Origin: Lepraria neglecta
Taxonomy: Eukaryota; Ascomycota; Lecanoromycetes; Lecanorales; Stereocaulaceae
Assembly: GCA_033220425.1 (NCBI GenBank)
Contig: CM065652.1
Location: 1,922,001-1,986,000 of the forward strand
Direction of reading: 5' to 3'
Length of the DNA: 64,000 nucleotides
A program made the position numbers and the translations under genes. Below, in pieces: positions 11,836 through 22,880 of the stretch (the first letter of the stretch is position 1; each line of letters starts with the position of its first letter). Under the pieces are notes generated by a model. That model had not been told where the DNA came from and did no database searches. It saw only the letters and a program-made list of their open reading frames with translations.

Positions 11836-14733
11836 ATGGATGTGAATCAGGTGCTAGAGAATACGTTCTCACCAGGTAAGTGCGCACGAAAACCGCGTCG
11901 TTTCGGATGAAGAAGCCTTCTTGAGCTAACACTTCTGGTCTAGATGCCGCTGCACGTCAGAGTGCGGAGCTGCAACTCGCCCAAGCCGCTGAGGTTAACT
12001 TCGTAAGTACTCCCATTTTAGGCATCCAGCCTTGTACTGTGATTTGGTGAACCTGGGACTGACTCTACTACCCAGTCTACATACCTCACAACACTCGCCC
12101 AAGAGCTCGCCAACGAGAAAGCCAACCCTGGCGTTCGTCAAGCAGCCGGTATCGCCCTGAAAAATGCTTTCTCTGCGCGGGAGTACGCACGGCTGCGTGA
12201 AATACAGATGCGATGGCTCCAAGCTGTCGATGCCAGCGCCAAAGACTCCGTGAGACAGCTGGCTCTGCAAACACTAGGTTCAAAAGACACACGAGCAGGC
12301 CAGGCTGCTGCACAGTTCATTGCTGCGATAGCAGCGATCGATATACCGCGAAATCAATGGCCAGAGCTCATGTCAGTTTTGGTGGAGAATGTGGGCGAGG
12401 GCGAAGACCATCTCAAGCAAGCGTCTCTACAGACTATCGGCTACATCTGTGAGGGAGAGGACCAAGACCTGCGCGACACCCTTGTCGCGCATTCCAATGC
12501 TATTCTTACCGCAGTGGTACAAGGCGCGCGAAAGGAGGAGAACAACATGGACGTGCGACTGGCTGCTATCAACTCGCTTTCAGATTCCTTGGAATTCGTG
12601 CGGACTAACTTCGACAACGAGGGGGAGCGAAATTATATCATGCAGGTCATCTGCGAAGCTACTCAGTCTGGAGACAGCCGCATCGAAGCTAGCTCCTATG
12701 GTTGCTTAAATCGTATTATGGGCCTATACTACGACAAGATGAAGTTCTACATGGAAAAGGCACTCTTTGGACTGACCATCATGGGCATGAAGAGCCCGGA
12801 GGAAGACGTTGCCAAGTTGGCCATCGAGTTCTGGTGCACTGTCTGCGAAGAAGAGATTGCCATTGAAGACGATAACGCCATGGCTGCAGCAGAAGGATCA
12901 GAGCTGAGACCGTTTTTCCACTTCGCCACTGTCGCAGCCCGCGAGGTGGTACCTGTCATCTTAGAGCTTATGGCCCAGCAAGACGAGGATGCCGCGGACG
13001 AGGATTACAACGTCTCCAGAGCAGCGTACCAGTGCCTACAGCTATATTCCCAGACCATTGCGGGGGATATCGTACAGACTGTGCTAGGGTTTGTAGAGAT
13101 GAATCTACGACATGCGGATTGGCATTTCCGAGATGCGGCCGTCTCAGCTTTCGGTGCGATCATGGAGGGTCCGGATGAGAAGATGCTCTTTCCCCTGGTG
13201 AAGCAAGGCCTCACTGTACTTATTGGAATGATGGACGATCCCGTTGTACAAGTCAAGGACTCTGCTGCGTTCGCACTGGGTCGAATCTGCGAAAACGTTT
13301 CCGAGGCTATCGATCCCGAGGAGCACTTACAAGGCCTCATTGGGGCTCTTTTCGGTGGTCTTTCAAACAGTCCAAAGATGGCGAGCTCTTGTTGTTGGGC
13401 TCTAATGAACCTCGCCGAGCGGTTCTCTGGCGAGGCTGGTGCTCAAACCAACCCTATGTCGCCACACTTCCAGGAGAGCGTACAGCGCTTGCTTGCCGTG
13501 ACTGAAGGGACTGATGCCGAGAACCAGCTCCGAATGGCCGCCTACGAAGTTCTCAATGCCTTTGTCACGAGTGCTGCGAACGATAGTCTACCAATTGTAG
13601 CTAAGCTATCCGAAGTCGTTCTTGAGCGCTTGGAAAAGACGGTCCTAATGCAACAACAGATCGTCAGCGTGGAGGATCGCATAACTCTTGAAGAGATCCA
13701 GACTAGCCTAACAAGCGTTCTATTGGCCATTGTACAACGCTTGGAAGGTGAGGTCAAGCCTGCCGCAGATCGGATCATGAACGTGCTCCTCCAGATCTTG
13801 AGTTCAGTCGGCGCCAAATCCAGTGTCCCCGATACCGTATTCGCTGTGGTTGGCGCCTTGGCCAATGCCCTGGAAGAGGACTTTGCCAAATACATGGAGT
13901 CCTTCTTACCCTTCTTGCATAATGCTCTGGGGAATCGCGAGGAGCCTAGTCTCTGCGCTATGGCCATCGGGCTCGTCAGCGACATCACACGAGGCTTGGG
14001 AGAAATGTCTCAGCCATACTGCGACCAGTTCATGAACTATCTCCTTCAGAATTTGAGTGTAAGTACCGGCCATGGCTTAACTAAATCCTTTACCAACCAT
14101 GAACAGGACAAATCTATCAGCAACCAGTTTAGGCCCGCCATTCTTCAAACCTTCGGGGATATTGCCCAGGCAATAGGACCCCACTTTGAGACTTACCTAT
14201 CTGTGGTTGCCCAAGTGCTGCAAACCGCAGCCTCTGTCACAATGGGGGAGAATACAGCTTTCGAGATACTTGACTATGTCATCTCATTAAGAGAAGGTAT
14301 CATGGATGCGTGGTCAGGTGCTATTCTTGCCATGAAGAGCAAACGTATGTACTCCAACATCGAAGTGAAGGCAAAGCTAACTCCATGCAGCCCAATCATT
14401 GACGCCATATGTGGAATCAATCTTCACAATACTAAGTGTTATATCACAAGATCCCAATAGAACTGAAGCTCTCTTGCGTTCAGCTATGGGTGTCATCGGG
14501 TAAGTCGCCAATCCATCCTGTTTATCCTAGACTAACATCGATGCAGGGACTTGGCAGACACCTTCCCCAACGGAGAATATGCCAACTACTACCGCGCGGA
14601 GTGGATCACAGCTTTGATCAAGGACACCAAGAGCAACCGTGAATTCCAGCCACGTACTATCGAGACTGCTCGATGGGCTCGCGAGCAAGTCAAGCGACAG
14701 ATCGCTAATGTTCAAGGTGGACAAATGTCCTAA
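11836..14733 (+). CDS. KAP95: importin subunit beta-1 (karyopherin 95)
   Basis: Six exons: 11836-11875, 11944-12002, 12076-14058, 14107-14344, 14391-14499 and 14547-14733. They encode 871 aa, close to the roughly 860 aa of yeast Kap95. The product is a chain of HEAT repeats. The N-terminal importin-beta region (ELQLAQAAEVNFSTYLTTLA) binds Ran-GTP, and QAAGIALKNAFSAREYARLR follows. An acidic loop (QQDEDAADEDYN) occurs near residue 340. The last two introns must be removed to give YVESIFTILSVISQDPNR and DLADTFPNGEYANYYRAEW, both typical of the family. Kap95 carries cargo with importin alpha through nuclear pores. Confidence 0.97.
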
Positions 14734-15663
14734 CAACTTGCAAAATTCCTGCCTTTGCGTTGTCCACCGAGCCCGAGCTCAATCAGCCGTCGAAGACGCC
14801 AAGTCACGGCCGAGCACCCGCGTCGAGCCGACCGGATTGAAGAAGCAATACGCTTTATCGTGCTTGCGATACAAGCTATCTAAAGGTCAGAGGCCCTTCC
14901 GGCGTCCGATCAGGATGGCTCCCCCATTGCACCCCCAGCACAGCAAAGCACCATAACGAGCACCATCACCAACAACCCCGATACCCACCACCATACCCAG
15001 ATACCCCTCGCCCGACCGCCACACCATCTGCGTATCAGCATCTTTTAGACACGACCGAGCACATTCCAGCACATCTCAGCACATCATCCTTGGGAAATAA
15101 GCTAAAGGAGACTAAGAGCTGATGTTGTTCTAGATTATTTGGAGGCTTTCCGTGTCTGTCAGCTTGCAAAATCATGTATGCCCAAGAAGTCATGTATCCA
15201 CGCCTAATTCTAATCAGAGGTTTATTGTTGCGTCATTGCAATAGATGTTCCACGTGAGTCTTTCGAAAGAGATGGACAGCAATGGTGGAACCCAAGAGAC
15301 TCAAACAGATTAGACTAGGCAATTCAATGAAATAAAAAACCACCCTTTTGGCACGAAGTAGCCCACTTGTGACCCCTAGAGCGTGATGTAATAGGGCCCA
15401 CAGAACCTCGCCACGGGCATTATCTTGGAGCTTTCCCTTAGAAACATTAGATACCATAAGACTAGAATGTATGCCTCATTCTATAGTATGGTGCTACACA
15501 GAGTTGCCTACTCATCGAAATAGCCAAATTCGGGAAATTCAACCTCACTCCGCAGCTCTTTCAACATGCCCCTCCTCGCCTTGCTCACGCAAACATTGGG
15601 AGTTACAACGTTTTGTAGTCCTTTCAAGTGGAAACCTCCACATAGCACACTTCGACGGGCACA
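14734..15663. other. intergenic spacer KAP95-peptidase
   Basis: 930 bp holding the KAP95 3' flank and the peptidase promoter. The short open frames show no domain. A CAGCACA-rich stretch near 15055-15085 is too short to call a repeat. Confidence 0.45.
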
Positions 15664-17522
15664 ATGGCGCAAAGAGACCTTCGAATCACTCTCTCTGGTG
15701 GAGGCCTAGGGAAATACCCAGGCAAGCCGCCTCCCCAATACAACGTTCGCATGTTAACAAACACTAGCAAAGCTTCACGCCCAGAATGTAGCCCGCCATC
15801 TAGGCGTCACAGAAGGCTTGGTATTCCTGCCAGGTGGGTTCCCTTTGACGGTAGGATTTCCTAAATAAAGCAGACTAATGTCGTCGTATCTTATTCTCCT
15901 CTCTTAGGCCAACATAGACTCTACATTGAAGACTCTGACATGTTCTATCCTTTCCGCCAGAGACGGTGGGTACATGAGCTAGATCTAGTTTGGTTTCGAT
16001 GTAAGAGGAGCCTGGCTAAGACGAGCTAGGCAATTCTACTATTTGAGTGGCGTCAACGAGTTGGACTGCTATATGACCTATGATATTGGGAAATATTGTT
16101 CGGTGCTTTATATACCGCCAGTTACGATAGAAACTGTGGGTTGTTCTTTTCGTCTAGTAGTTCTCTTAATGAAAGAGATGGGTACGAAGGTGCTGAGGCT
16201 CTTGATCTCACTAGATAGTCTGGTTTGGTAGAGGATTTACTATCAAGGAGGCTGAGAACAAGTGGGTATCAACTTTAAGCTACAGGTCCATTGGATTGAC
16301 TAATGATTGTAGATACGACTTCGACACCGTGATGTTCTCATCATCCATGCCTGACGAGATCGAGCACTGGCTTCGACTCAACCCTCAAAAGGAAGTATAC
16401 GTCCTGCGTGAAGACCAATCGCTAAAGGACATCATCAATCCTACAATCCAACCCAACTACGACATGCACTCCCTGCTCCCCGCCCTCAATGCCTCCCGCG
16501 TACTCAAAGACCACGACGAAATCGCAGTCATACGAAAAGCGATCAATGTATCCTCCATAGCCCACCGCACAATCCTCCACCACATCACATCCCTGAAAAC
16601 AGAAGCCGAAGTCCACGCCCTCTACCTCGATGTCTGTATAGCTCATGGTACCCAACTGCAAGCATACCCTCCCATAGTCGGATCAGGAAGCAACGCCTCA
16701 TTCCTGCACTACTTCGATAACAACGATTCACTCAAAGGTAAAGGCCTCCTCTGCATGGATGCCGGAGCGGAATGGGAATGTTACACCTCTGACATCACGC
16801 GGACATTCCCCCTTACTGCTGATGGCTGGCCGAGTAAGGAGGCCGCGGAGATCTATGCGTTAGTGGAGGAGACGCAGGAGCGGTGTATTGCTATGCTGGG
16901 GCCGGGGGTGAGGTATCTAGATGCCTTCTTTCTGGCTGATAGGATGGTGGCGGAGGGTCTCTTGCGGTTGGGGATTTTTAGGGGGGAGGATGTTGAGGAG
17001 GTGCTGAAGAGTGGTGTTACGAGGGCGATGTTTCCGCATGGGTTGGGTCATCATATGGGGCTTGATGTTCATGATGTTAGGAGTATTAGCGTGTTTCAGG
17101 GGAACCCTCAAGCACGGCGATTGGATGACAAGGACGATTTCCGGATGCAACATGCGCCTTGCACGAAAGAGGCAGTGCTTTTGGAGCCGGGCATGGTGCT
17201 TACGGTTGAGCCTGGAATATGTACGTCCTGTAATAGTCAGCTTATAACAACCCACTGACGCTTTGCAGACTTCAACGAATTTGCCTTGAAGAAGCTATAC
17301 CTGAAAGACCCGCATTTTGCAAAATATATCGACGAGAAAGTATTGGAACGGTATATGCATGTTGGAGGAGTGAGGATTGAAGATGACATCTTGATTACAA
17401 AGGATGGGTATGAGAATTTGACGCTGGCGCCGAAGGGGAAGGAGATGCTTGATGTTATTCGAGATGGGGCTAAATGCACGCATGGCGAGGGGTGTTCGTT
17501 TAGGGCGAATGGCGTTGACTAG
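15664..17522 (+). CDS. Xaa-Pro aminopeptidase/prolidase, peptidase family M24B
   Basis: Seven exons: 15664-15721, 15768-15833, 15908-15965, 16030-16135, 16215-16261, 16313-17220 and 17269-17522. They encode 498 aa. Intron 1 has a GC donor (CCAG|GCAAGC) and a TAG acceptor; removing it restores [20 protein letters not shown]. Later junctions give [17 protein letters not shown] and [16 protein letters not shown]. The C-terminal pita-bread fold keeps the metal ligands: Asp pair in [20 protein letters not shown], His in [15 protein letters not shown], Glu in TVEPGIYFNEF and Glu in [10 protein letters not shown]. These proteins cleave X-Pro bonds with two Mn ions. Cytosolic location is inferred from the lack of a signal peptide. 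Confidence 0.93.
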
Positions 17523-17974
17523 AATTGTTCATTGCCCATAGATGGAGTTGACTCGGGGTAATCTCTTTATAACTCACCACATACTTCAGGTATTTTTCAA
17601 AGGGGTCGGTCTTGAAACTCAGAATTACCTGAACTCCTATGATGTCGATGTTGTCAATCTCAAAGGGTACGGGCCATTGAGTTCAACAAAGCTACGGTCC
17701 GCCTAAGTAGAAAACGGTACAGTGAGCACTTGACGAGGCGCTTCTTCACAGCCAAATCTGGAAGTCTGAGCGACAATTTGTGGCGAGAAGGCTTCTTTAA
17801 GAGTCAAAGGATCGGATTATGATCTTCAGGAGACTCCAAAAGGGGGTGTCTACCAGAGGACCGTCCCGAATCAACTCCTTCATCGCCTGCCATGCGTCGT
17901 GCAGACACGGGGTCTTTTCCTAAATTAACGAGAGTGAAGCTTGCACAAGGAAGACTCTTAGAAACTGCAAATCA
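17523..17974. other. convergent 3' region
   Basis: 452 bp between two converging genes. Nothing coding seen; should contain both 3' ends. Confidence 0.5.
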
Positions 17975-18562
17975 TCACCCATTCACCTCCAACTCCTTAA
18001 TAACCTCCCCCATCCCTTCGACAACAACAGCATGATCCTCATGCTGCTTCAACCCACTAACAACCACCACCCCCACCACCCCCTCCACGCCCTTAACCCT
18101 AACCGGTACCCCACCCCCATGAATAGCATAACTCCCCGCACTCTCCCCAAGCATATAGTTCTGCGCAAACTCCTTCTCGCCGCTCATTTCAAAAGATCCG
18201 GCGAATTTCCGATTCATGTACCAACTTGAGCAGCCCCAGCGCATTACTGTTGCGCGCTTGCGCGCGACCCAGACGTCGTTATCGGGGGAGGTGCCGGGGT
18301 GGGTGCAAGCGTGGAAGAGGAGTTGGGATGAGTTGGCGAGGGTGATATTTATGACGCAGGGGGAGGGGGAGAGGGAGCGGAGACGCGTGTAGAGAGCGGT
18401 GCCGAGGATGTAGGCTGTGTCTGCTGTAAAGGTTGGGAAGAGGAGGGAGGATTCTTGGGTTGAGATTGCTTCGAGCTAGGTAGTAGAGTGGTAAGTGGAG
18501 TTATGGGAAGGTGGAGGAGGATGACCAACGTCTGACGGGGCTTCAGGCAGTGCTGTTGTCAT
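17975..18562 (-). CDS. heme-degrading/HbpS-like protein (DUF336, UPF0303 family)
   Basis: Exons 18562-18530 and 18475-17975 encode 177 aa. The second exon is continuous and carries the motifs of the UPF0303 branch of the HbpS/GlcG-like fold. These are the block around VWVARKRATVMRWGCSSWYM, NRKFAGSFEMSGEKEFAQNY, and a Gly-rich IHGGGVPVRVKGVEGVVGVV strand. Family knowledge: yeast Ybr137w belongs here and takes part in tail-anchored protein handling, while bacterial relatives bind heme. Which activity applies here is unknown. The short first exon uses a weak GTTGGT donor, so the N terminus is the least certain part. Confidence 0.82.
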
Positions 18563-19024
18563 GATCAATGGTTATGAAAGTAGAGAGACTCTCCAGCAAT
18601 GACAGCTTCAAGCCATCAAGAACAACGGCAAGAAACCCATAATCCCTAGAGATGACATTGTTGCGGAGGGATCGACGTCATACACGGGCTAATTATGACC
18701 CATGTTTACGATTCTTTCCCTCATTCAACCCGTCATAATATCGCGTCAAGATGCTGCATTTTGCTTGCAGAAGGATGCTATTCGATACGGTGAGCATACG
18801 TTTCGATGTAAGAGTGGAAGTGGGAGAAGTTGGAGAGGTATCGGATGAGGCTAGTCTAGGGCATTTGGCCCCTCCGCGAAAGTCAACACAGATCCCCTCC
18901 TTACTGACGTGATGCATTTGCTCGACTATTGACACGAACACTTCGCTGCGGCGAGCAGCTCGAACTACTTCATAAAAGCCACTCAAGAGTCGAAAGGAAC
19001 TCTCCCCAGACAAGCACAGCGGAC
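18563..19024. promoter_or_regulatory. divergent promoter region
   Basis: 462 bp between the UPF0303-like gene (minus) and ALO1 (plus). The ALO1 reading frame stays open upstream to 18929 but without an in-frame ATG, so this is taken as 5' UTR/promoter. Confidence 0.5.
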
Positions 19025-20644
19025 ATGGATCTCTCGGAGCTCTCAGACTTCTCCACCACCTCCCACCAGCACCATACCTGGGCTCGGACATTCCACTCAT
19101 ACCCAGAGCGCTACATCAAACCCCGTACCCCAGAAGAATTACAGAAAGTCATCAAGCTTGCTCGGAGATGTCGACGCAGGATCACCGTCGTTGGCTGTGG
19201 TCACTCCCCATCGGACTTAACATGCACCTCGTCATGGCTGGTCAACCTCGACCACTTTGGAGAGATTCTGGATATCAACAAGAAAACGAATGTGGTTGTT
19301 ATGCAAGCAGGGATACGACTACATGATCTGTGCCTCAAGCTGAAGGAGCAAGGCCTTGCTATGCCGAACCTAGGTAGCATTGATCATCAGTCAATAGCTG
19401 GCGCAATCGGGACGGCAACACATGGAAGCTCTACGAGGCACGGCATACTATCACAATCTGTTCTTGCGTTGAAGACCATGCTTGCGAATGGACGGACGGT
19501 ATCTTGCTCAGCTGAACAAAACGGCGACCTATTCCGCGCGGCTCTCGTGAGTTTAGGAGCAATCGGCATCATCACAGAAGTCACATTCCAAGCTGTTCCG
19601 GCCTTTGATATCGAATGGTCGCAGAGCCTACATCCTCTCGAGGAGATCATCGCAGATTGGGAGAAGGACTTATGGACACAAAAAGAGTTCACTCGCGTTT
19701 GGTGGCTACCCTACATGAAGCGCTGTATCAAATGGAGAGCAGACAAAACAGACAAGCCGCATCAACCCCCCGAGGCGAATTGGTGGGGTGGACGTATCGG
19801 TTTCCATACGTACCACATCCTGCTCTACTGTGCTCAATGGGTCCCAAGCATATTGCCCTATCTGGAGAAGTTCGTCATCAATGTTCAGTACGCATTCAAG
19901 GATGGTGCCGGCAGCACAGCCGTTCAGGAAGGCCGGACGGGTCTACTCATGAATTGCATGTACTCACAGTTCGTCAACGAATGGGCAATACCGCTTGAAA
20001 AGGGCCCAGAAGCTATTACACGCCTATCATCGTGGTTGAATGGGGACGAGAAGGCGTCCGGTATACCATTCAGCTCAAAAGGCCTCTACGTCCATGCGCC
20101 TATTGAAGTGAGAGTATGCGACACCTCGAGTACCCAACCGCGCCCGTACCTCGACAATACTATGCCTGATGGCCCCACCCTGTACCTGAACGCCACGTTA
20201 TACCGCCCCTACAATCGCGATCCTCCTTGCCGAGAGCGCTACTACGAGGCATTCGAATGGCTAATGAAGAAGCTGGGTGGACGGCCACACTGGGCGAAGA
20301 ATTTCAGTACTGTCACGAGGGAGGAGATGCACATGATGTATTCCGAGATGGGCGACTGGGTGCGCATACGGAATGAAATGGACCCCGAGGGCATGTTCGT
20401 TGGGGACTGGCATCGGCGCCTGTTACTCCCCGAGGATAAAGGCAAACCGAACATGCAATTAGAGGAGAGGAAGCTGAATAGTAGGCCTGCGACTGGTGGT
20501 GGGCAGGATTGGTTCGGGTATATACCTGGTAAGAATTTGAGTCCGCAAGGAAGTGAGGAGAGCTTTGAGATGATGCATGGTGTCGAGGCGGAGAAGAGCG
20601 TTATGTTCAATAACGCGCAATATGATGATGAAGAAGAGTTATGA
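19025..20644 (+). CDS. ALO1: D-arabinono-1,4-lactone oxidase
   Basis: A single exon encodes 539 aa from the ATG at 19025 (MDLSELSDF). The N-terminal half is a PCMH-type FAD-binding domain. It contains GCGHSPSDLTCTSSWLVNLD, where the His is the expected covalent FAD site, and the GAIGTATHGSS loop. The C-terminal ALO domain contains RPHWAKNF, the HWAK motif of aldonolactone oxidases. The N terminus carries RTFHSYPERYIKPRTPEELQ, as in fungal ALO. The enzyme makes dehydro-D-arabinono-1,4-lactone, the last step to erythroascorbate, typically at the mitochondrial outer membrane. The Asp/Glu-rich tail after about residue 470 is variable. No introns, unlike most neighbours. Confidence 0.95.
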   Translation: MDLSELSDFSTTSHQHHTWARTFHSYPERYIKPRTPEELQKVIKLARRCRRRITVVGCGHSPSDLTCTSSWLVNLDHFGEILDINKKTNVVVMQAGIRLHDLCLKLKEQGLAMPNLGSIDHQSIAGAIGTATHGSSTRHGILSQSVLALKTMLANGRTVSCSAEQNGDLFRAALVSLGAIGIITEVTFQAVPAFDIEWSQSLHPLEEIIADWEKDLWTQKEFTRVWWLPYMKRCIKWRADKTDKPHQPPEANWWGGRIGFHTYHILLYCAQWVPSILPYLEKFVINVQYAFKDGAGSTAVQEGRTGLLMNCMYSQFVNEWAIPLEKGPEAITRLSSWLNGDEKASGIPFSSKGLYVHAPIEVRVCDTSSTQPRPYLDNTMPDGPTLYLNATLYRPYNRDPPCRERYYEAFEWLMKKLGGRPHWAKNFSTVTREEMHMMYSEMGDWVRIRNEMDPEGMFVGDWHRRLLLPEDKGKPNMQLEERKLNSRPATGGGQDWFGYIPGKNLSPQGSEESFEMMHGVEAEKSVMFNNAQYDDEEEL

Positions 20645-21144
20645 GACATGCATTGAATGATTATCGATAAGAAAATGCCAAAATGAAGCTTGCTTCCTTG
20701 AAAAAAGGTTGGCCTCAGGTGATCAAGCTGCGTGCTACCGCCAATTCTTTCATCATGAACACATTCCAGCAAGCATCGCAAGGGTTTTCTTCATGTGCAT
20801 CGAGTCTAGAACTTGTCCTTTCGTGTCGTCGCTCTGAAACTTCGCGCAATTTGCCACTGTCATGACTCACACTACAACCGAATTCGGAATCGATGGATGA
20901 ATCACGAGATACCCACACAACCAAAAACCCCTGCACCATTGTCCTTCCGTGACCCATTAATATGCCGCGATCCATCTGAGTCATTAGTGCGACTCATTAT
21001 AATGGCCAGAATGATGAATCCATATAGGCGCTATAAAACCCCTCTCGCCCTCCAACTCTATCCTTCCTGCATCGCAAAATATATTGGTCTTCCGCTCCTT
21101 TACTAATCAAAGCTCACTTACTCCCAGTATCAATCTTATACAGT
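20645..21144. promoter_or_regulatory. intergenic region with TATA box
   Basis: Contains TATAAAA at 21032-21038, 107 nt before the ATG of the small gene at 21145, followed by a CT-rich tract. Otherwise no gene seen. Confidence 0.5.
21032..21038 (+). promoter_or_regulatory. TATA box
   Basis: TATAAAA in a CGCTATAAAACCCC context, 107 nt upstream of the ATG at 21145 and followed by a pyrimidine-rich stretch. It is the clearest TATA box I noticed and supports the small gene being real. Confidence 0.5.
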
Positions 21145-21504
21145 ATGAGCAGACACAACCGCCGCCGCACGCGCGGCCACAAGGTCTCTTACCCTGATCA
21201 TCAATTCCAATCTGACAACTACGCACTACCCTCCCTATCGACCCATTCAACAAATTCAAATCCCAAACTCTCGCTTCCTCGCCATCCACGCCGTAATAAC
21301 GACGTCTCCGCTCGGCATTGGCATAATCGTTACCTAGCATGGCAAGCTCGAGAGCGAAAGCAGAAAGAGGAACGAGAGAGATTGGAGGATGAGCAGAGGA
21401 GGATTTTTGGGGGTGATGGTCTGGATGCTGATGATGATGAGGGGTTGTGTGGTAGGATGATGGATTATTTTACGGGGTTGGATTATCTTGAGGGGGAGTG
21501 GTAA
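21145..21504 (+). CDS. small basic protein, unknown function
   Basis: A 119-aa single-exon frame. It begins with a basic MSRHNRRRTRGHK. In the middle is a strongly charged helix with the look of a real coiled coil (RYLAWQARERKQKEERERLE, then DEQRRIFGG). It ends in an acidic turn (DADDDEGLCGRMMDYF). I do not recognise a family. Support comes from the TATA box at 21032, biased composition without low-complexity noise, and lack of a competing frame. It could be a fungal-specific small nuclear or cytosolic protein. Confidence 0.5.
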   Translation: MSRHNRRRTRGHKVSYPDHQFQSDNYALPSLSTHSTNSNPKLSLPRHPRRNNDVSARHWHNRYLAWQARERKQKEERERLEDEQRRIFGGDGLDADDDEGLCGRMMDYFTGLDYLEGEW

Positions 21505-22123
21505 TGGGAGGAGAGTTTCGCAGATTCGAATTCGCGTTTCAGAGCATGCATTTGTTGGGGGACGAAGACACGCCACTCATTGCACGCAGAACAAACGGAG
21601 AGCAGATATCACCTAACCCCTGTACACAATACTCAACAAAAACAAACACAACCAACAATCTCACTTCCACTAGCGGCGAAAATCAAAGAGGTACGACTCG
21701 CAGCAATTCCAGCGTCCCCACCCCCTACTCGGCTGGGTAGGAGATACCTTAGGAGACGCTGGAATGGTCCAACAAACCTCGTTTTTCGAATCTAGATACG
21801 TGCACGGGCGGAGGAATAAGAACAAAATGGTGATGGCGGCTGGTGCTCGCGATGTGACTCGGGGAGATCCCTTGGAGGCTGTTGCTTGAGCTCGCTGCGG
21901 GTGGTTAGGGAAGGGAAGGTGGAAAAGGGGGAGGACGTGCATGGGATGGGATATTGATGTATCTTCTTACTTTTCTTATTTTAAACGCACTTCGCTTCTC
22001 GAGGAATTCTAAGCCAGATTGACCGCTTTTGCATACGACTTGCCCTCAGTATTAGCGAAATCTGCGACATCAATATGCCTTAACGATATCTCCCCCACAT
22101 ACCCACCCACTTCCAACCTCCCA
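21505..22123. other. intergenic spacer before secreted-protein array
   Basis: 619 bp. Open frames are short and without signal peptide or domain. No repeat shared with the array was seen. Confidence 0.4.
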
Positions 22124-22742
22124 TCAATTCCCTCCCATAGTCCCCAGAACGCCTCCTCCCACCCGCCCCACCCCGTTCTCCTGGACATTAAAATCCAACG
22201 CCACAGCTCCAAAATTACTCACAAACGCCGTCAGCACGGCTTGCGCCCCGGCCCACATGTACCACCTATATGCATCCGGGTTACATAAAATAACAAGGGA
22301 GACCCAAAACCGCGTCCTAAATTATAGGAATTTCTAGGGGTGGGTGAGTAGAGAAAGTACACATACGTCATGTAATCACCCGGGGCCAGAATTAATCTCA
22401 CGTCACCCTTGGTGTAGATAAGTGGGGCGGTTCCTATGCGCGCGTGTACTTGGTGGCGGAGGTGAGCTATGCAGTCGAGGGAGGCCTGAGTGAGGGTTTT
22501 ATGTGTGGAGAATATGGGGAGGGGAAGGCCGTAGTTGTGGAAGGTGATGCTGCCACTGAGGGTGGCGTAGGTGTAGGGGTCAGGGGGAGGGCGGTTGTGT
22601 TATTAGTGGGAAGGGTGAAGTTTTGGGGGAGGAACTGAGTGAGAAGGTGTGATGGCTGGAGGGGTGGTAGTGTGGATGTGAGGGCGAGGGTGTAGAAGAG
22701 GTGGATCTGGAGGACGAGATAAATCCGGTTGGATAATTGCAT
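22124..22742 (-). pseudogene. secreted-protein paralog 1, frame-disrupted
   Basis: This is the first member (lowest coordinates) of a four-copy minus-strand array. The ATG at 22742 opens a signal-peptide-like start (IYLVLQIHLFYTLALTSTLP) that continues to TLPTNNTTA. From there the paralog-like sequence (NRPPPDPYTYATLSGSITFH, ending DYMT) continues in a different frame, so one frame break lies about a third of the way in, near 22600. A GTATGT donor follows at 22366, with an acceptor at 22266. The next exon (22265-22124) begins WYMWAGAQAVLTAFV and keeps the family C-terminal LDFNV motif. Read as written, the ATG frame gives only 91 aa. Sequencing error is the alternative to decay. Confidence 0.6.
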
Positions 22743-22824
22743 TGTTGTTGAAGAGATGGTGGTCGAGAATCAAACCTGGGCTCGTGCGAGATCTTATCGT
22801 TTTTGCTCCCGTTTCTCGCGTTCT

Positions 22825-22850
22825 CTCTCGCGTGTCGCTCCGTCGCATAC
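22825..22850 (-). promoter_or_regulatory. shared upstream motif, copy 1
   Basis: CTCTCGCGTGTCGCTCCGTC plus GCATAC on the plus strand, 83-108 nt upstream of the paralog 1 ATG. It matches copies at the same relative place in front of paralogs 2-4. It lies only about 30 nt beyond the paralog 2 stop. Confidence 0.5.
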
Positions 22851-22880
22851 AGGTACGCTCGTACATCCTCTGCTCACCCT

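Noticed and set aside
14887-15072. Gly-rich minus-strand frame near KAP95 3' end
   Set aside because: Composition follows the local CCACC-rich sequence; no start context or domain.
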